Assembly: GCF_030272615.1 (NCBI RefSeq)
Contig: NC_081410.1
Coordinates: 128,765,640-128,829,639, forward strand
Direction: 5' to 3'
Length of the DNA: 64,000 bases
Source: Cryptomeria japonica
Taxonomy: Eukaryota > Streptophyta > Pinopsida > Cupressales > Cupressaceae
The notes under the pieces are model-generated. The model had not been told where the DNA came from and ran no database searches. It worked only from the letters and a program-made list of their open reading frames with translations. How positions within the stretch are numbered: the first letter of the stretch is position 1; each line of letters opens with the position of its first letter. The position numbers and the translations under genes were made by a program. Shown here one piece after another: positions 22,550 through 33,234 of this stretch.

Positions 22550-24818
22550 ATGGAGGAGATGAAACGCTGCCCTGCAAATTACCCTCCATTGACTCCCCTT
22601 TCCTTCATTGAAAGAGCTGCCATAGTCTTTGGGGACAGTACTTCTGTTGTCTACAACAATACTCGCTTCACCTGGTCTCAGACGTTCCAGAGATGCCGCA
22701 GACTGGCTTCTGCTCTCTCTTCTCGCAATATCTCTCGCGGGGATGTGGTAAGAATGAAGGATTATAGTTGTAGAAACAATTGAAACTTATGAAGCATAAC
22801 AAAAACTAATCTTTTGTGAAGATTGCAGATTGCAGATGAAGTACAGTTTTCCCTTTTGCTTTCTCTTCCTCTGTTTTCCCAAATTTCTTTCAGCAACATC
22901 GTAGTATTGAGTACAGTAATAATCCATTTCTTTCAGTTTGTTACTGTTGTGTTTGAATTCCATGAGCCATTGTCAGGATCAAAACTTCGGATCACAGAAT
23001 ATCACAATATTGAAAATGTTATAAAGAAAGTAAAATACATTAACAGCCTTTTAAAATCAATATTGAGTCATGTTCCATGATCTATCATCTCACATCAATA
23101 TTGACTCATGCTTCATGATCTATGATCTCCTCTTGAGCTCTAGTATTGAGATAATGGAATATTGATTCATGCTCTATCATCTTGTATTCTGATTACAGAA
23201 CATGATCTTTTTAACACAATCCAATCCAAAAACACCTAATAGCTTAAATCCCATAAATTTACTCTTACCTTTCTGTGATTTTGATGGCCACTCTGTGAGT
23301 AAATTTCATTACATGAAGAATTTGACTGTGCAGGTCTCCGTGGTGGCACCGAACATCCCTGCCATGTACGAAATGCACTTCGCAGTACCCATGGCCGGGG
23401 GGGTCCTCAACACAATAAACATCCGTCTGGACGCTCGAACAATGGCGACCCAGTTCGCCCACTGCGACCCAAAGTTCATCTTTATAGACTACCAATTTCT
23501 GCCCCTAGTAACAGAAGCCATGAACATAGCAAGAACCAAAAGGGCCTGCATAGTCCTGATCGAGGAGATGGAACAGGGGAAAAATGATCCCACACCCACA
23601 CCCACACCCGGGGGTCTCCTAACATACGAAACCATGATCCAACAGGGCGACCCAGAGTTCGAAATCCGGTGGCCAGAGGACGAGTGGGATTCCATAGTAC
23701 TAAACTACACCTCAGGCACAACATCAGTTCCAAAAGGCGTAGTCCACTGTCACAGGGGACTCTACACCATGGCCATGGATACTCTGGTCCAATACGGACT
23801 CAGGCCAGGCACAGTCTACCTCTGGACTCTGCCCATGTTCCACTCCAACGGCTGGTGCTTCTCCTGGGCTCTGGCGGCCATTGGAGGCATCAACATCTGC
23901 CTGCGAAAATTCGATGCCAAGGTAATCTTCGATTCAATTGCAGATCACAAGGTCACCCATCTCTGTGGAGCACCCGTGGTGCTGAGCATGATAGCAAACG
24001 CTGCCCCTTCTGAGACCCGGCCACTCCCGGGTCGGGTCGAGCTCCTAACAGGCGGAGCCCCTCCACCTGCCTCGATCTTGTTCAAGATGGAAGAGCTCGG
24101 ATTCTCTGTAACGCATGGATATGGCCTCACAGAGACCTCTGGTACAGTCATTTCCTGTGCCTGGAAGCCCGAGTGGGACGGTCTTCAGGGGAACGAACGG
24201 GCCCGATTGAAGGCCCGGCAGGGCATCCGAAGCCTGAGTGCAGTTCGGGTCGATGTGAAGGACCCAGTGACCATGACCAGTGTGGCCAGAGATGGGGTCC
24301 AGATGGGGGAAATCATGATCAGGGCGGCCAGTGTAATGAAAGGGTATCTCAAGAATGAGGAGCTCACGGCCCGGGCTTTGGCCGGTGGGTGGTTTCGAAC
24401 CGGTGACGTCGCGGTGGTTCACCCTGACGGGTACATGGAGATCAAGGATCGGTCGAAGGATGTGATTATCTCAGGGGGTGAAAACATCAGTAGTGTGCAA
24501 GTTGAGTCTGTTCTGTATTCTCATCCTCTGATTGCTGAGGCAGCTGTTGTGGGAATGCCTGATCCGTTTTGGGGAGAAACACCCTGTGCTTTTGTGAGTG
24601 TGAAGAGGAGTGATCATGGTGATGGGCATGGGCAGAAGCCCGAATTGTCTGCATCGGAGATTATTTTCTTCTGCAGAGAGCGCATGGCGCATTTCATGGC
24701 GCCCAAATCTGTGGTGTTCTTGCCTGAGCTCCCGAAGACTTCTACTGGTAAGATTCAAAAATTTGTTCTTCGAGATATGGCCAGAAATGCTGTTCCTTGC
24801 CCTGTTTCGCGACTGTGA
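22550..24818 (+). CDS. Peroxisomal acyl-activating enzyme (AAE1 / benzoate-CoA ligase-like)
   Basis: ATP-dependent carboxylic acid-CoA ligase of the ANL superfamily, predicted 560 aa. Exon 1 is 22550-22747 (66 codons, ending GDV before GTAAG). The intron is 22748-23333 (ends TGCAG, phase 0). Exon 2 is 23334-24818. I chose the ATG at 22550 because the family N-terminus (NPANYxPLTPxSFLERAA-like) follows directly. Visible motifs: AMP-binding P-loop YTSGTTSVPKGVV (about residue 207), LPMFHSNGWCFSW, GYGLTET, GGWFRTGDVAVVHPDGY, IKDRSKDVIISGGENISS, and the C-terminal catalytic-lysine motif PKTSTGKIQK. The protein ends in SRL, a type 1 peroxisomal targeting signal. Length is normal for the plant AAE1/BZO1 clade (about 550-570 aa). 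The P-loop and PTS1 argue against 4-coumarate:CoA ligase. The acid substrate cannot be told from sequence; benzoate-, cinnamate- or butyrate-like acids are plausible. A small PTPTPTP tract near residue 152 comes from a CACACC repeat. No lesion is seen, and it is the only intact gene in the window. Exon 2 is notably GC-richer than its surroundings. Confidence 0.93.
22748..23333 (+). other. AAE intron (586 bp)
   Basis: It begins GTAAGAATG and ends TTTGACTGTGCAG, between GGGGATGTG (GDV) and GTCTCCGTGGTG (VSVV), restoring the family sequence GDVVSVVAPNIPAMYE in frame. It contains two direct copies of an ATTGA(C/T)TCATG(C/T)T motif at about 23062-23180. Confidence 0.9.
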
Positions 24819-25204
24819 AGTGAGTCAATGGCATGGAAATCAATTTTAGGTGGGTCAATTGGAATTTTATTGTACTCTTTGGGAACATTTCAGCTTAAAT
24901 CAACATCTCAGGTATCTCTCAGCTCTCTGGTATTTGCTGATGGATCACATTTCACGAGTGTGATTAGAATATTGATAAAAAAAATAATAATATAATCTAA
25001 TTCAAAAATAATAGTAATTAAAATTATGGATTGTGGAAATCTGATATCATTAATATCGTAATTGATAGTAGGTATGAATTTATATAGTTCATGCAAGAGA
25101 TTTTTAATATTTTTTGGGTTTGATTATTTTATGTGCTTAATCAAATCCATCTTGTTTAATCAAGTTTAGTTGAGTATTAGGTCTTCATATCATAAGAGAT
25201 AAGG

Positions 25205-25530
25205 TGTTGATAACAATTGTAGATAAACAAATATACAACCAGATATGATATATGTAAAATAAACACAACGTGCACACACACACACACACACAACATCAAA
25301 TTTGTGTGGTTCGCCATAATGACTACATCCGCAAGAAAAGCAGGGGAAAACTTTGTTTATTACTTATGTTCATCCAATTACATCTACAATAGCCTATTAC
25401 ATAAAAAAATGATAATAATTACATTTCCACTCTCATCAATTTTGAAGTCTCTTAAGAATACTAATATAGACAACCGATGGAGGGAAACAATTAAAGGAAG
25501 AGTTCGGCCATTGGACTTCATTATCCAACA
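25205..25530. mobile_element. Solo LTR, 326 bp, with 5 bp TSD
   Basis: It starts TGTTGATAAC and ends TTATCCAACA (TG...CA with short inverted ends), flanked by TAAGG at 25200-25204 and 25531-25535. It splits an R1 unit that reads continuously (ATAAGAGATAAGG / TAGGATTCTGTCTC) when the insert is ignored. It contains a CA microsatellite (about 25273-25292) and GTGTGGTTCGCCATAATGAC, a phrase common in plant LTRs. No internal region remains, so it is a product of LTR-LTR recombination or a TRIM-type relic. Confidence 0.85.
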
Positions 25531-27047
25531 TAAGGTAGGATTCTGTCTCAAATAAATTTAGTGGAATGGATTTCCCTCAATCTTTTGTTCTCAGTCTAAG
25601 AGGCTTCAGCCTAAAGGCTCTAGTCATAAAGTATGAGGTTAGAATCACACCTCAAACAAACTTGGTGGAATGGATGCCCCTCAGTCCTTGACTCTTAGCT
25701 AAAGAGGTTTTAGCCTAAGGATCCATGCTCTTTATTGGGTAGCTAAAAGTTCTTTGAGGATGATATAAAATGCTCCATCAAAATTAGAAATTGTCTCTAA
25801 ATCACATTTTTAAAATAATTTTATTGTAAATATCTAACTTGTCGATTCAAACTATTTAGATTCAATTTTTTTAATTTCAAAAAGCTCTAAAATTAAATCT
25901 CCATTTTTACAAGGGTTTAGCTCAAAATCATTTCTTAACTTAAATGTATACTTTCTCATAACATTACATGTATATATAAAAGCATCTCTGTAAAAAAATA
26001 TTTTAATTTACCATATGGGATGAGGTTGAGATCTATCTTATATGGATTAGGCAAAATGAATACTCCTCAATCCTTAATTATTAGCTAAAGAGGTTTCAGC
26101 CTAAGGGCTCATGTTTTGTATTGGGTAACTAAAATTTCTTGTATAGATGATATAAAATCCTCCAAAAAAATAAATATAAATTATATATATTGTAATCATA
26201 TTTCTTAAAATAAATTTATTCTAAATTTTTAACTACCTTATTCCAACTATTCAAATTCAAATTTTCTCACTTCAAAAAGCTCTAAACTTGTATTTCTATA
26301 TTCATTGGGATTTAACTCAGAATTAATGTATACCTTCTCATAATATTATAGAAATACATAAGATATTTTTTATAGAAACATATTTGAACTTTGTCACTAA
26401 GAGAGAGGGAGTTGTGCAAATTAACTTTATGATCATGTAATTATTACATGATATTTCATAGAGCCTTATTTTAAGAAATACAATATAGAGACTTATTGAT
26501 TTACAATTAAGGTTTAAAGTTGTGATTCATAATACAACTTGTCATATTGGTATGACCAGTGAGAAAATGCCCTTGACCAAAACCTCATCATAAAATCCTT
26601 ATCAATTGACAAATGTTTAATTTTTGGGTTTAGTTATTTTTTTTAAAGATGAATTATTCAGTATAATCTATTTAATATCAAGAAACAAATATAATTGAAT
26701 TTAAAATGTATAAATTATTTCTACTATAACCATATTTCTTAAACAAAATTATGATGAGTATTTAACTTGTGTATTCCAATTCTTAAGATTCAAATTCCCT
26801 AACTTCAAAAGGCTCTAAAATTAAATCTCCATATTCATAAGAATTTAACTTGAAATCAATTTATAACTTAAACATATACTTTCTCATATACCATTACAGT
26901 TATACATATAAAAAATGGGAACTAGCTATGCAACCAATTATTTAGCAAGTTATATAAAGGGCACATCTCCCAATACACCATTTCCCCCTTAAATAACTTG
27001 CTAAATAGTTGACTCTAAAAAATAACCATAAAACAATATCTTCACTT

Positions 27048-27220
27048 ATTACTAGGGGAGATAGAATCATACAGATTAACTTTATGACCACTATTAGGGG
27101 AGATAGAGTCATACAGATTAACTTTATGACCACTACTAGGGGAGAGAGAGTCATACAGATTAACTTTATGACCACTACTAGGGGAGAGAGAGTCATACAG
27201 ATTAACTTTATGACCATGTA
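27048..27220 (+). repeat. 4 x 42 bp tandem repeat
   Basis: AGGGGAGAtAGAgTCATACAG followed by ATTAACTTTATGACCACTACT starts at 27054, 27096, 27138 and 27180. It is an expansion of the GGGGAGAGGGAGTT / TTAACTTTATG landmark found once in each other R1 block (26401, 31300, 34110, 34670). Confidence 0.93.
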
Positions 27221-27540
27221 ATGATTACATACCTTTCTTTTTTAAGAAATGTGATACAAGAACTTATCTATCAACAATTAAGATTTGGAGATGTGAATCA
27301 TCATACATGATTTGTGAGAAATATCCTTTTAAAGATTTGACCAAAAACCTTATCATCAAATCCTACCAAATGAATCAAAAATATCATTTTTTGTTCCAAC
27401 ATCATATTTTTCTTTAACTTGTATACAAATCATCTAAATACATTTAATCATAAACATTAGTATCTCTAATTTTTATATCCAATACAAATGAACTTAATAA
27501 ATAGATTATTAATAAAAAAATCATAAAATTTATTGTGAGA

Positions 27541-28316
27541 GATGTTATTGCTCAATAGGGGAAGAGCACAACTCATGTTCCAATTACTATACATTGGGTT
27601 TCGTTAATTAAAAGCCCACTAAAAAATCATCTAGTGGGCCAATAGCCACCCGTTTTCTTGGAAAAAAAAGGTTCATAATTAGATCAATTGTGCAACTTTA
27701 TTGGTACCAATAATGCACTGTTATTGGGACCTTTGTGCGTAAGTATTGGATCAATTGTGCAATTTTTTTAGTTGTCAAATGAAATGAATGAAAGATTTCA
27801 ATGACATCCACGAGACTAAACAGTCTATGGGACCAAAGATAGCATCCTTAATTTAACTTCAAATTCCTTTTAATGTTGGATCTCCTACTATTAATTTTGA
27901 CCAGGAGTCTGGCGGTTTAGTTGATTCTATCTTTCTCAAATAACTGATGCATGTTGGCAACCTTTAATCTATTTTCGTATTAATTGCGGATATCTTCATA
28001 AGCTAGGCACTCCATGATGAAGTGCCTCAAAGGAAACAAATAATGGGGCAATAGAGAACATGTTTAAGATGACACTTTGAAATGACCACTTTTTGACCCT
28101 TGCGTGCATAACAAATCTCACACATTCCTCTTTACTATCCAAAAGCCATACCAATAGCTATAATTAATTAAGTCGCATAGAAAGACAACAATTTATTTTT
28201 TTCAACATCTGATACGATTACAAACTTAAGATGCACGAAGTTGGCCATACTTTTCCTTTACAGTAGACCTTTATCATTATTTTATTTTATTTTATCTTTA
28301 CCTTTAGCAATACTTT
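27541..28316. other. Spacer between blocks A and B
   Basis: Non-coding. The phrase GGATCAATTGTGCAATTTTT and related GATCAATTGTGCAACTTTAT repeats occur near 27684 and 27749. No gene recognised. Confidence 0.5.
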
Positions 28317-28670
28317 GTCATTATCTCAGTGGGAACAACATGAGTAGTGTGGAAGTCGAGTCCGGTGTGTATTCTCATTCTCTGACCGCTGAGGCGGCTG
28401 TCGTGGGGATTCCTGATCCGTTTAGGGGAGAAACGCCATGCTTATTTGTGAGTGTGCAGAGTAATCATGGTGATGGGCACAGGCAAAAATTGAATTGTAA
28501 GGCGCCGAAATCTGTGGTGTTGTTGCCCGACCACCCAAAAATTTGTCCTTTAGGAAATTGCCAAGAAAGTTCTTCCATGTCCTGTTTGGCGACTCTGAGT
28601 GAGTCATTGGCACGGAAATCAATTCTAGGTCTTTAGAGGTGGGCCAATTGGGAACATCTTAGCGTAATCA
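28317..28670 (+). pseudogene. AAE C-terminal fragment (block B relic)
   Basis: Homology to the intact AAE starts at ATTATCTCAG (gene position about 24466) and continues through MSSVEVESGVYSHSL, AEAAVVGIPDPFRGETP, FVSVQSNHGDGHRQK and APKSVVLLPDHPK into the 3' flank (GAGTGAGTCATTGGCACGG). Two deletions are clear: about 50 bp including the FFCRERMAHFM region, and about 25 bp removing the STGKIQ catalytic-lysine motif. The frame is lost afterwards and there is no upstream exon or promoter. It carries GGTCTTTAG in the flank, absent from the gene but also present in the fragment at 35163. It is non-functional. Confidence 0.92.
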
Positions 28671-29847
28671 ATGTATGGGAGGTAGGTGAAGCATACCATA
28701 GCTAATAAATGGTACATTAGAGTTTGACGATTTTTTTGGTTGTCTTTGCATGCGACTTAACTGTTTATAGCTATTGTAGCTAATAAATGGTACATCAGAG
28801 TTTGACGATTTTTTGGTTGTCTTTTCATGCAACTTAATTGTTTATAGCTATTGTCTTGGTTATTGGATACAAACGATGTACATTGTGGGGATCTGTTATG
28901 CATGATATGGTCAAAAAGTATACATTTCAAAGTGTCACCTTAAAGATGTCCCATAACAATGCACTTAAAATTGTCAAAAACTTATGTACAAATGGACCAA
29001 TTATGGTCCAAAAAAGCTAATAAATGGGTCGCTATTGGTAAATGTAAAATTTATTAATAAGTTAGTAATTGGGGAATTGGTGTGCAAGGAATGAACATTT
29101 TTTTGGAACATGGGTGGTAATTGTTACTCTTCTCCTATGTGTTTTTTTATAGTTCATGCAGAAGATTTTTCATTTTTTGGATTTTTTTATCTTGTTTAAT
29201 CAAGTCTAGTTGAGTATAAGGTCTTCATATCATAAGGGATGAGGTTGGGATTGTGTCTCAAACAAATTTGGTTGAATAGATACCCCTCAATCTTTGGCTC
29301 TTAGAGCCAAAGAGGTTTCACACTAAGGGCTCTACTCATAAGGGATGGGGCTCGAATCATGCCTTAAACAAATTTGGAAGAATGGATAGCTCTCAATCCT
29401 TGGCTCTTAGTCGAAGAGGTTTCGGCCTAAAGTCTCTACTCATAAGGGATGAGGTTGAGGTCGTGCTTCAAAGAAATTCGGCATAATGGATACCCCTCAA
29501 TTCTTGGCTCTTAGCTAAAGAGGTTTCAACCTAATGGCTCTAGTCATAAGAGATGAGGTTGGGATCGTGCTTTGAACAAATTTGGCAAAATGGATATTGC
29601 TCAATCCTTGGCTCTTAGTTGAAGGGGTTTCAGCCTAAGGGCTTGTGCTTTTGTATCGAATAGCTAATAGTTCTTTGTGGATGATATAAAATGTTCCATC
29701 AAAAAATTATAAATTATCTCTATTGTAATCATGTTTCTTAAAATAATTTTGTTGTGAATATTTAATTTGTATATTCCAATTATTAAGATTTAAATTTCTT
29801 AACTTGAAAAAATCTAAAATTAAATCTCCATATTCATAAGGATTTGA
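28671..29847 (+). repeat. Segmental-duplication block B, left part (with 4 x ~105 bp R1 units)
   Basis: The flank phrases ATAGTTCATGCA, TTGTTTAATCAAGTCTAGTT and GGTCTTCATATCATAAG match block A at about 25085-25200. AAGGGATGAGG-type units start at 29234, 29340, 29444 and 29548 (104-106 bp apart), each with ACCCCTCAATCCTTGGCTCT and AGAGGTTTCAGCCTAA. One module follows to about 29847, where a LINE insertion begins. Confidence 0.75.
28699..28856. repeat. 2 x 78 bp direct repeat
   Basis: GCTAATAAATGGTACAT(T/C)AG begins at 28701 and 28779, each unit ending TTGTTTATAGCTATTGT. Only a few differences separate the copies. Confidence 0.9.
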
Positions 29848-29876
29848 CAATAAAAGAGGGGTAAAAATTTATTGAA

Positions 29877-30665
29877 AATAGAGAAAGAGGAACAACAAAA
29901 GAGGGCAAACAACCCAACAAAGAACAACTACATCATAGACTTATCATGACTAACAAGTTGATCAAGTACCTGAGACAACTTAGGAGAGAGTTATCCCCTA
30001 TCCTCAATAGACCAACCCTCCCCAAAATCAACAACCCACTTGGCCAGATAGTCAGCCACCCCATTCCATTCGTTGGGAATGTGTGTCAAAGTGTCTGACA
30101 CACAAAACTCACAGAGCGAGAGAATCTGACTGATAATCATCTGAAGTTGTCAACTAACACCATAACAACTTTGTTGAGCTTTGCTAGTTCAATAAAGTCA
30201 CCACAACCTAGGAATCAGACTCAAACATAATGTGTTGCCAACCAATAGAACAACAACGCTCTAAAGCAACCAAAATGACCAGAGCCTCCATGTAATTGTT
30301 CGTATGAAAACCCTTATAGATAGAAAAAATAAATTGAACTTGCCTCAAACTGTCTTGTGACACACCACCAATACCCTCATGTCCAGGGTTACCTCTTGAA
30401 GACCAATTTGTATTGACCTTGATGATGCCATGAAGAGGAGGGCTCCAATTACCTACTCTAGAGATCTTCCGTAGAAGGTGACAACATCTATTTATGAAGA
30501 GTTGTCTAGTCTTCTGCATACCATAATCCTAAATATCCCCCTGAAGAGGAAGATTATAATGGTTACAAAAATCAATCTCCCCAGAAGCAGGGCCTCCAGA
30601 CAAATCACATTTAGCCATAACAGTCTCTCGAAGACAATGGATAATTTTCCACCATACATGCTAAA
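29877..30665 (-). pseudogene. LINE RNase H / C-terminal relic, minus strand
   Basis: The minus strand reads SRDC-like remnants, then GNWSPPLHGIIKVNTNWSSR, GNPGHEGIGGVSQDSLRQVQ, FIFSIYKGFHTNNYMEALVI and LVALERCCSIGWQHIMFESD. This is an RVT_3-type RNase H domain, with acidic residues retained in part (E of NYMEAL, D of FESDS) but N for the usual D in KVNTNW. Downstream are stops in the DTHSQRMEWGG region. Such a domain sits at the 3' end of plant LINE ORF2. It is dead. The neighbouring RT piece lies on the opposite strand. Confidence 0.8.
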
Positions 30666-30689
30666 TAGCTAACCTCTCAGTATTGTTCT

Positions 30690-31260
30690 ACCCTTTTCTT
30701 TGATGATGTGCCTCATGCTCTTGTGGAGGAAAATCAGATTCTTGCTTGTATTCCTTCTATGGTTACTGATGTGATGAATGAGTCTCTTACCCACCAGGTG
30801 TCTTTATCAGAATTAGAGGAAGTTGTTTTTGGGATGGCTAAAGGCAAAGCTCCTGGACCTGATGGCTTTCCTATTGATTTCTTTCAAGAATTTTGGGATA
30901 TCATCAAGTTGGATCTGTTGGCAGTTGTCCAAGAGTCTCATGGTAGTAAGCAGATGCTCTGTGCTATAAATTCTATTGTCCTAGTTCTTATCCCCAAAAA
31001 GGATGGTGCTACTCAACTCGATTTTTTTTGTCCTATTGCTTTATGCAATGTTGTTTATAAGATCATCACCAAATTGATTGCAGAAAGGATTAAAATTTGG
31101 CTTCCATCTTTAATTTCAGATGAACAAGGTGGTTTTGTCGCTGGGCAACAAATTCTGGATGGGTTGTTGTGTATAATGTTGTTGTGGGATGTTAGTGTAA
31201 AGGGCCAACACCCTTGTTTTGTTATTTCTAATATCAAAAACATTACAAGTGTATATCAAA
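30690..31260 (+). pseudogene. LINE reverse-transcriptase N-terminal relic, plus strand
   Basis: One open stretch reads SLSELEEVVFGMAKGKAPGP, DGFPIDFFQEFWDIIK, LVLIPKKDGATQLDFFCPIA, LCNVVYKIITKLIAERIK and EQGGFVAGQQILDGLL. These are the fingers/palm entry motifs of non-LTR RT (KAPGPDGF, LIPK, FRPISLCN-like, GFVxGRQILD-like). It stops before the FADD catalytic motif. It is head-to-head with the RNase H relic at 29877-30665. Confidence 0.85.
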
Positions 31261-31830
31261 AGTTGTCTAGAAAAAAATATTTTGACTTATCGTGAGCGTG
31301 AGTTAAATTTATGATCATATAGTGGTTACATGAAATTTCATAGGATATCCCTTTTTAAAGAAATGTGATACAAGGACTTAACTAGAATCTCTCTTTTTTA
31401 AGAAATGTGATAGGACTCATCATATTTTGATACAACTAATAAAAAATGTCTTTTAAATACTTTTTAAATATTTGACCAAAACTTTATCATCAAATCTTAA
31501 CAACTAAACCAAAATATATATTTAAATAAAACATTAAATTGTTCTTCTTACATACAAATAAAATTTTATTAAATAAAATAATTGTACATGACCTTAATTG
31601 TGAGACATTATCTTTGAAATATGAGTTTAGAAGAACTAATTATAACTAACGTGTGAAAAGAGTTTCGTGCCAAAATATGCGGGCCTAACTTTTCTATCAT
31701 CTTCCTTTTGGTAAGTCAAAATCAATTTTGGAAAGTTTTGAAGGGACATGGACATCCTTCCAAATATAATAATTTCTCTTTTATTGGGACATAGTTTTGA
31801 ATTATTAATCAAATAAGGTATTGTTTTTTA
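31261..31830 (+). repeat. Segmental-duplication block B, right part
   Basis: R1 sequence resumes after the LINE: AATATTTTGACTTATC, TTATGATCATATAGTGGTTA, AAGAAATGTGATACAAGGAC and ATTTGACCAAAACTTTATCA. The end (TTTTGGAAAGTTTTGAAGG, AATTATTAATCAAATAAGG) matches the end of block C near 35050-35130. Confidence 0.7.
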
Positions 31831-33234
31831 TAAATGTTTGAAAAGTTAAAAACAAGGTCTTACAAATACTTTGTAAGTTTTATTAGTTTTATTATAATAC
31901 ATAAATCTTTTGAATAGTATTATAAGGAATTAATGAAAATATATCAACTAATTATGTGTTAAATTAATATAAAAAGGTAATTAGAGTTGTGTAATTTAAG
32001 ATAGAGTTTTTATTTAGTTATATGTTAAAATAAAATATTGTAATTAATGTTTGTAATTTGAGTATGACTGATGAGTTGATGTGATATCATTTTAAAAAAC
32101 TATATGAATAGGATAAAATTGTAGTAGTAATCATATTCTATAAAATTATGATCTTGTCTTATAAAATAATTATTCTTTTGTATAATATTTTCTAACATAA
32201 GAACAACATGATTGGTGTTAAGATTCATTATAAACTGAGTTATGCTAGAGTTAAAGTTTGAGACTTTCTTAACCTTTAGTCAAGTGTTGAGACCGAATCA
32301 ATAGCTAAAATATGGTTTTATACTACCTCATAAGTTTTTTAGATTGAAGATTGTAAATTTACTCTTTATATATTAAACCTACTTAAGTATAAATCAAATT
32401 TTACATATTTAGACACCTAAAGTTAACCACATCCTAATGACATATCTCACATCACCATTTTTGCCACTTTTGACACCATACTAATCCCATCTTTATCACA
32501 CTTGCATCATTTTTGGACCAATTGTTAAAATAATTTATAGTCGTTTAATTGATTAGAATTAACCTTTTAACATTTTCTCCATTATTAAATTAAATAACTA
32601 AATCATATTGATTTAATTAAACCAATCTTGCACATCCCCCTCCACTAATCAATTAAATAATTTTATCATTTGATTAATAATTTTAAAGTATCAGATCCTT
32701 ATCTAATTCCAACTAATAGTACAAATTATGTCTCATTCACCATTAAAAAATAAATAAATCTCCATCACTCCTTAATGAAATTAATATTCAGTCCTATCCA
32801 TTAGTCCAATCAATTAAATTTCATGTATCATCCCTGACTGCCATATATTCAAATTCAAATCAATTTTGAGTATTGACCATTCAATTAACTAAATTAGTCT
32901 CAACTTTTCATACACCAACTAGTAACATTTATTTTCACCTCCTTCCATGATTCAAATTCAAAAAAAAACATCACGTTCAATATTAAGCATGTATTTCAAA
33001 TGAATCTCAACTCTTCATTTCTTTCGTTCCATATTTATAAAAGCAATCCCATCCTCAACCAAAAAAATTGAGAAGAATCAATTGGAGGAAGTACATTATA
33101 CCACATTGAGGACTCGTAAGAGACATCCAACATCCAACATATTATGAGCATTTCCACACACATAAGGTTTGTAAATTTTTAGAATAAATTTACATTCCTT
33201 ATTATTCAATTGTAAGTAGTGATACATCACATTA
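31831..33234. other. AT-rich non-coding region
   Basis: No gene, RNA or organised repeat recognised in about 1.4 kb. Confidence 0.55.

Larger units (their letters stand above)
24819..27540 (+). repeat. Segmental-duplication block A (AAE 3' flank plus R1 repeats)
   Basis: The source block, contiguous with the intact gene. After the 3' flank (TAGGTGGGTCAATTGG) come R1 sequences: GGGATGAGGTTGGGAT-type units followed by an about 225 bp module (AATCATATTTCTTAAAATAA, TTCCCTAACTTCAAAAAGCT, TACTTTCTCATAACATTACA). AAGCTCTAAA-type landmarks fall near 25883, 26277 and 26808, spacings of about 394 and 531 bp. Nearly the same spacing recurs in block C (about 385 and 520). The block is interrupted by a solo LTR at 25205-25530. 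No coding capacity is present. Confidence 0.75.

Noticed and set aside
22538..22783. AAE start at the GTG at 22538
   Set aside because: Non-ATG start in a plant nuclear gene; the ATG at 22550 fits the family N-terminus.
23202..24818. Single-exon AAE starting at the ATG at 23202
   Set aside because: The first 44 codons have no family similarity; a phase-0 acceptor at 23333 joined to exon 1 (22550-22747) restores the conserved N-terminus.
26942..27221. Repetitive 70-91 codon frames on both strands
   Set aside because: Generated by the 4 x 42 bp tandem repeat (42 is divisible by three).
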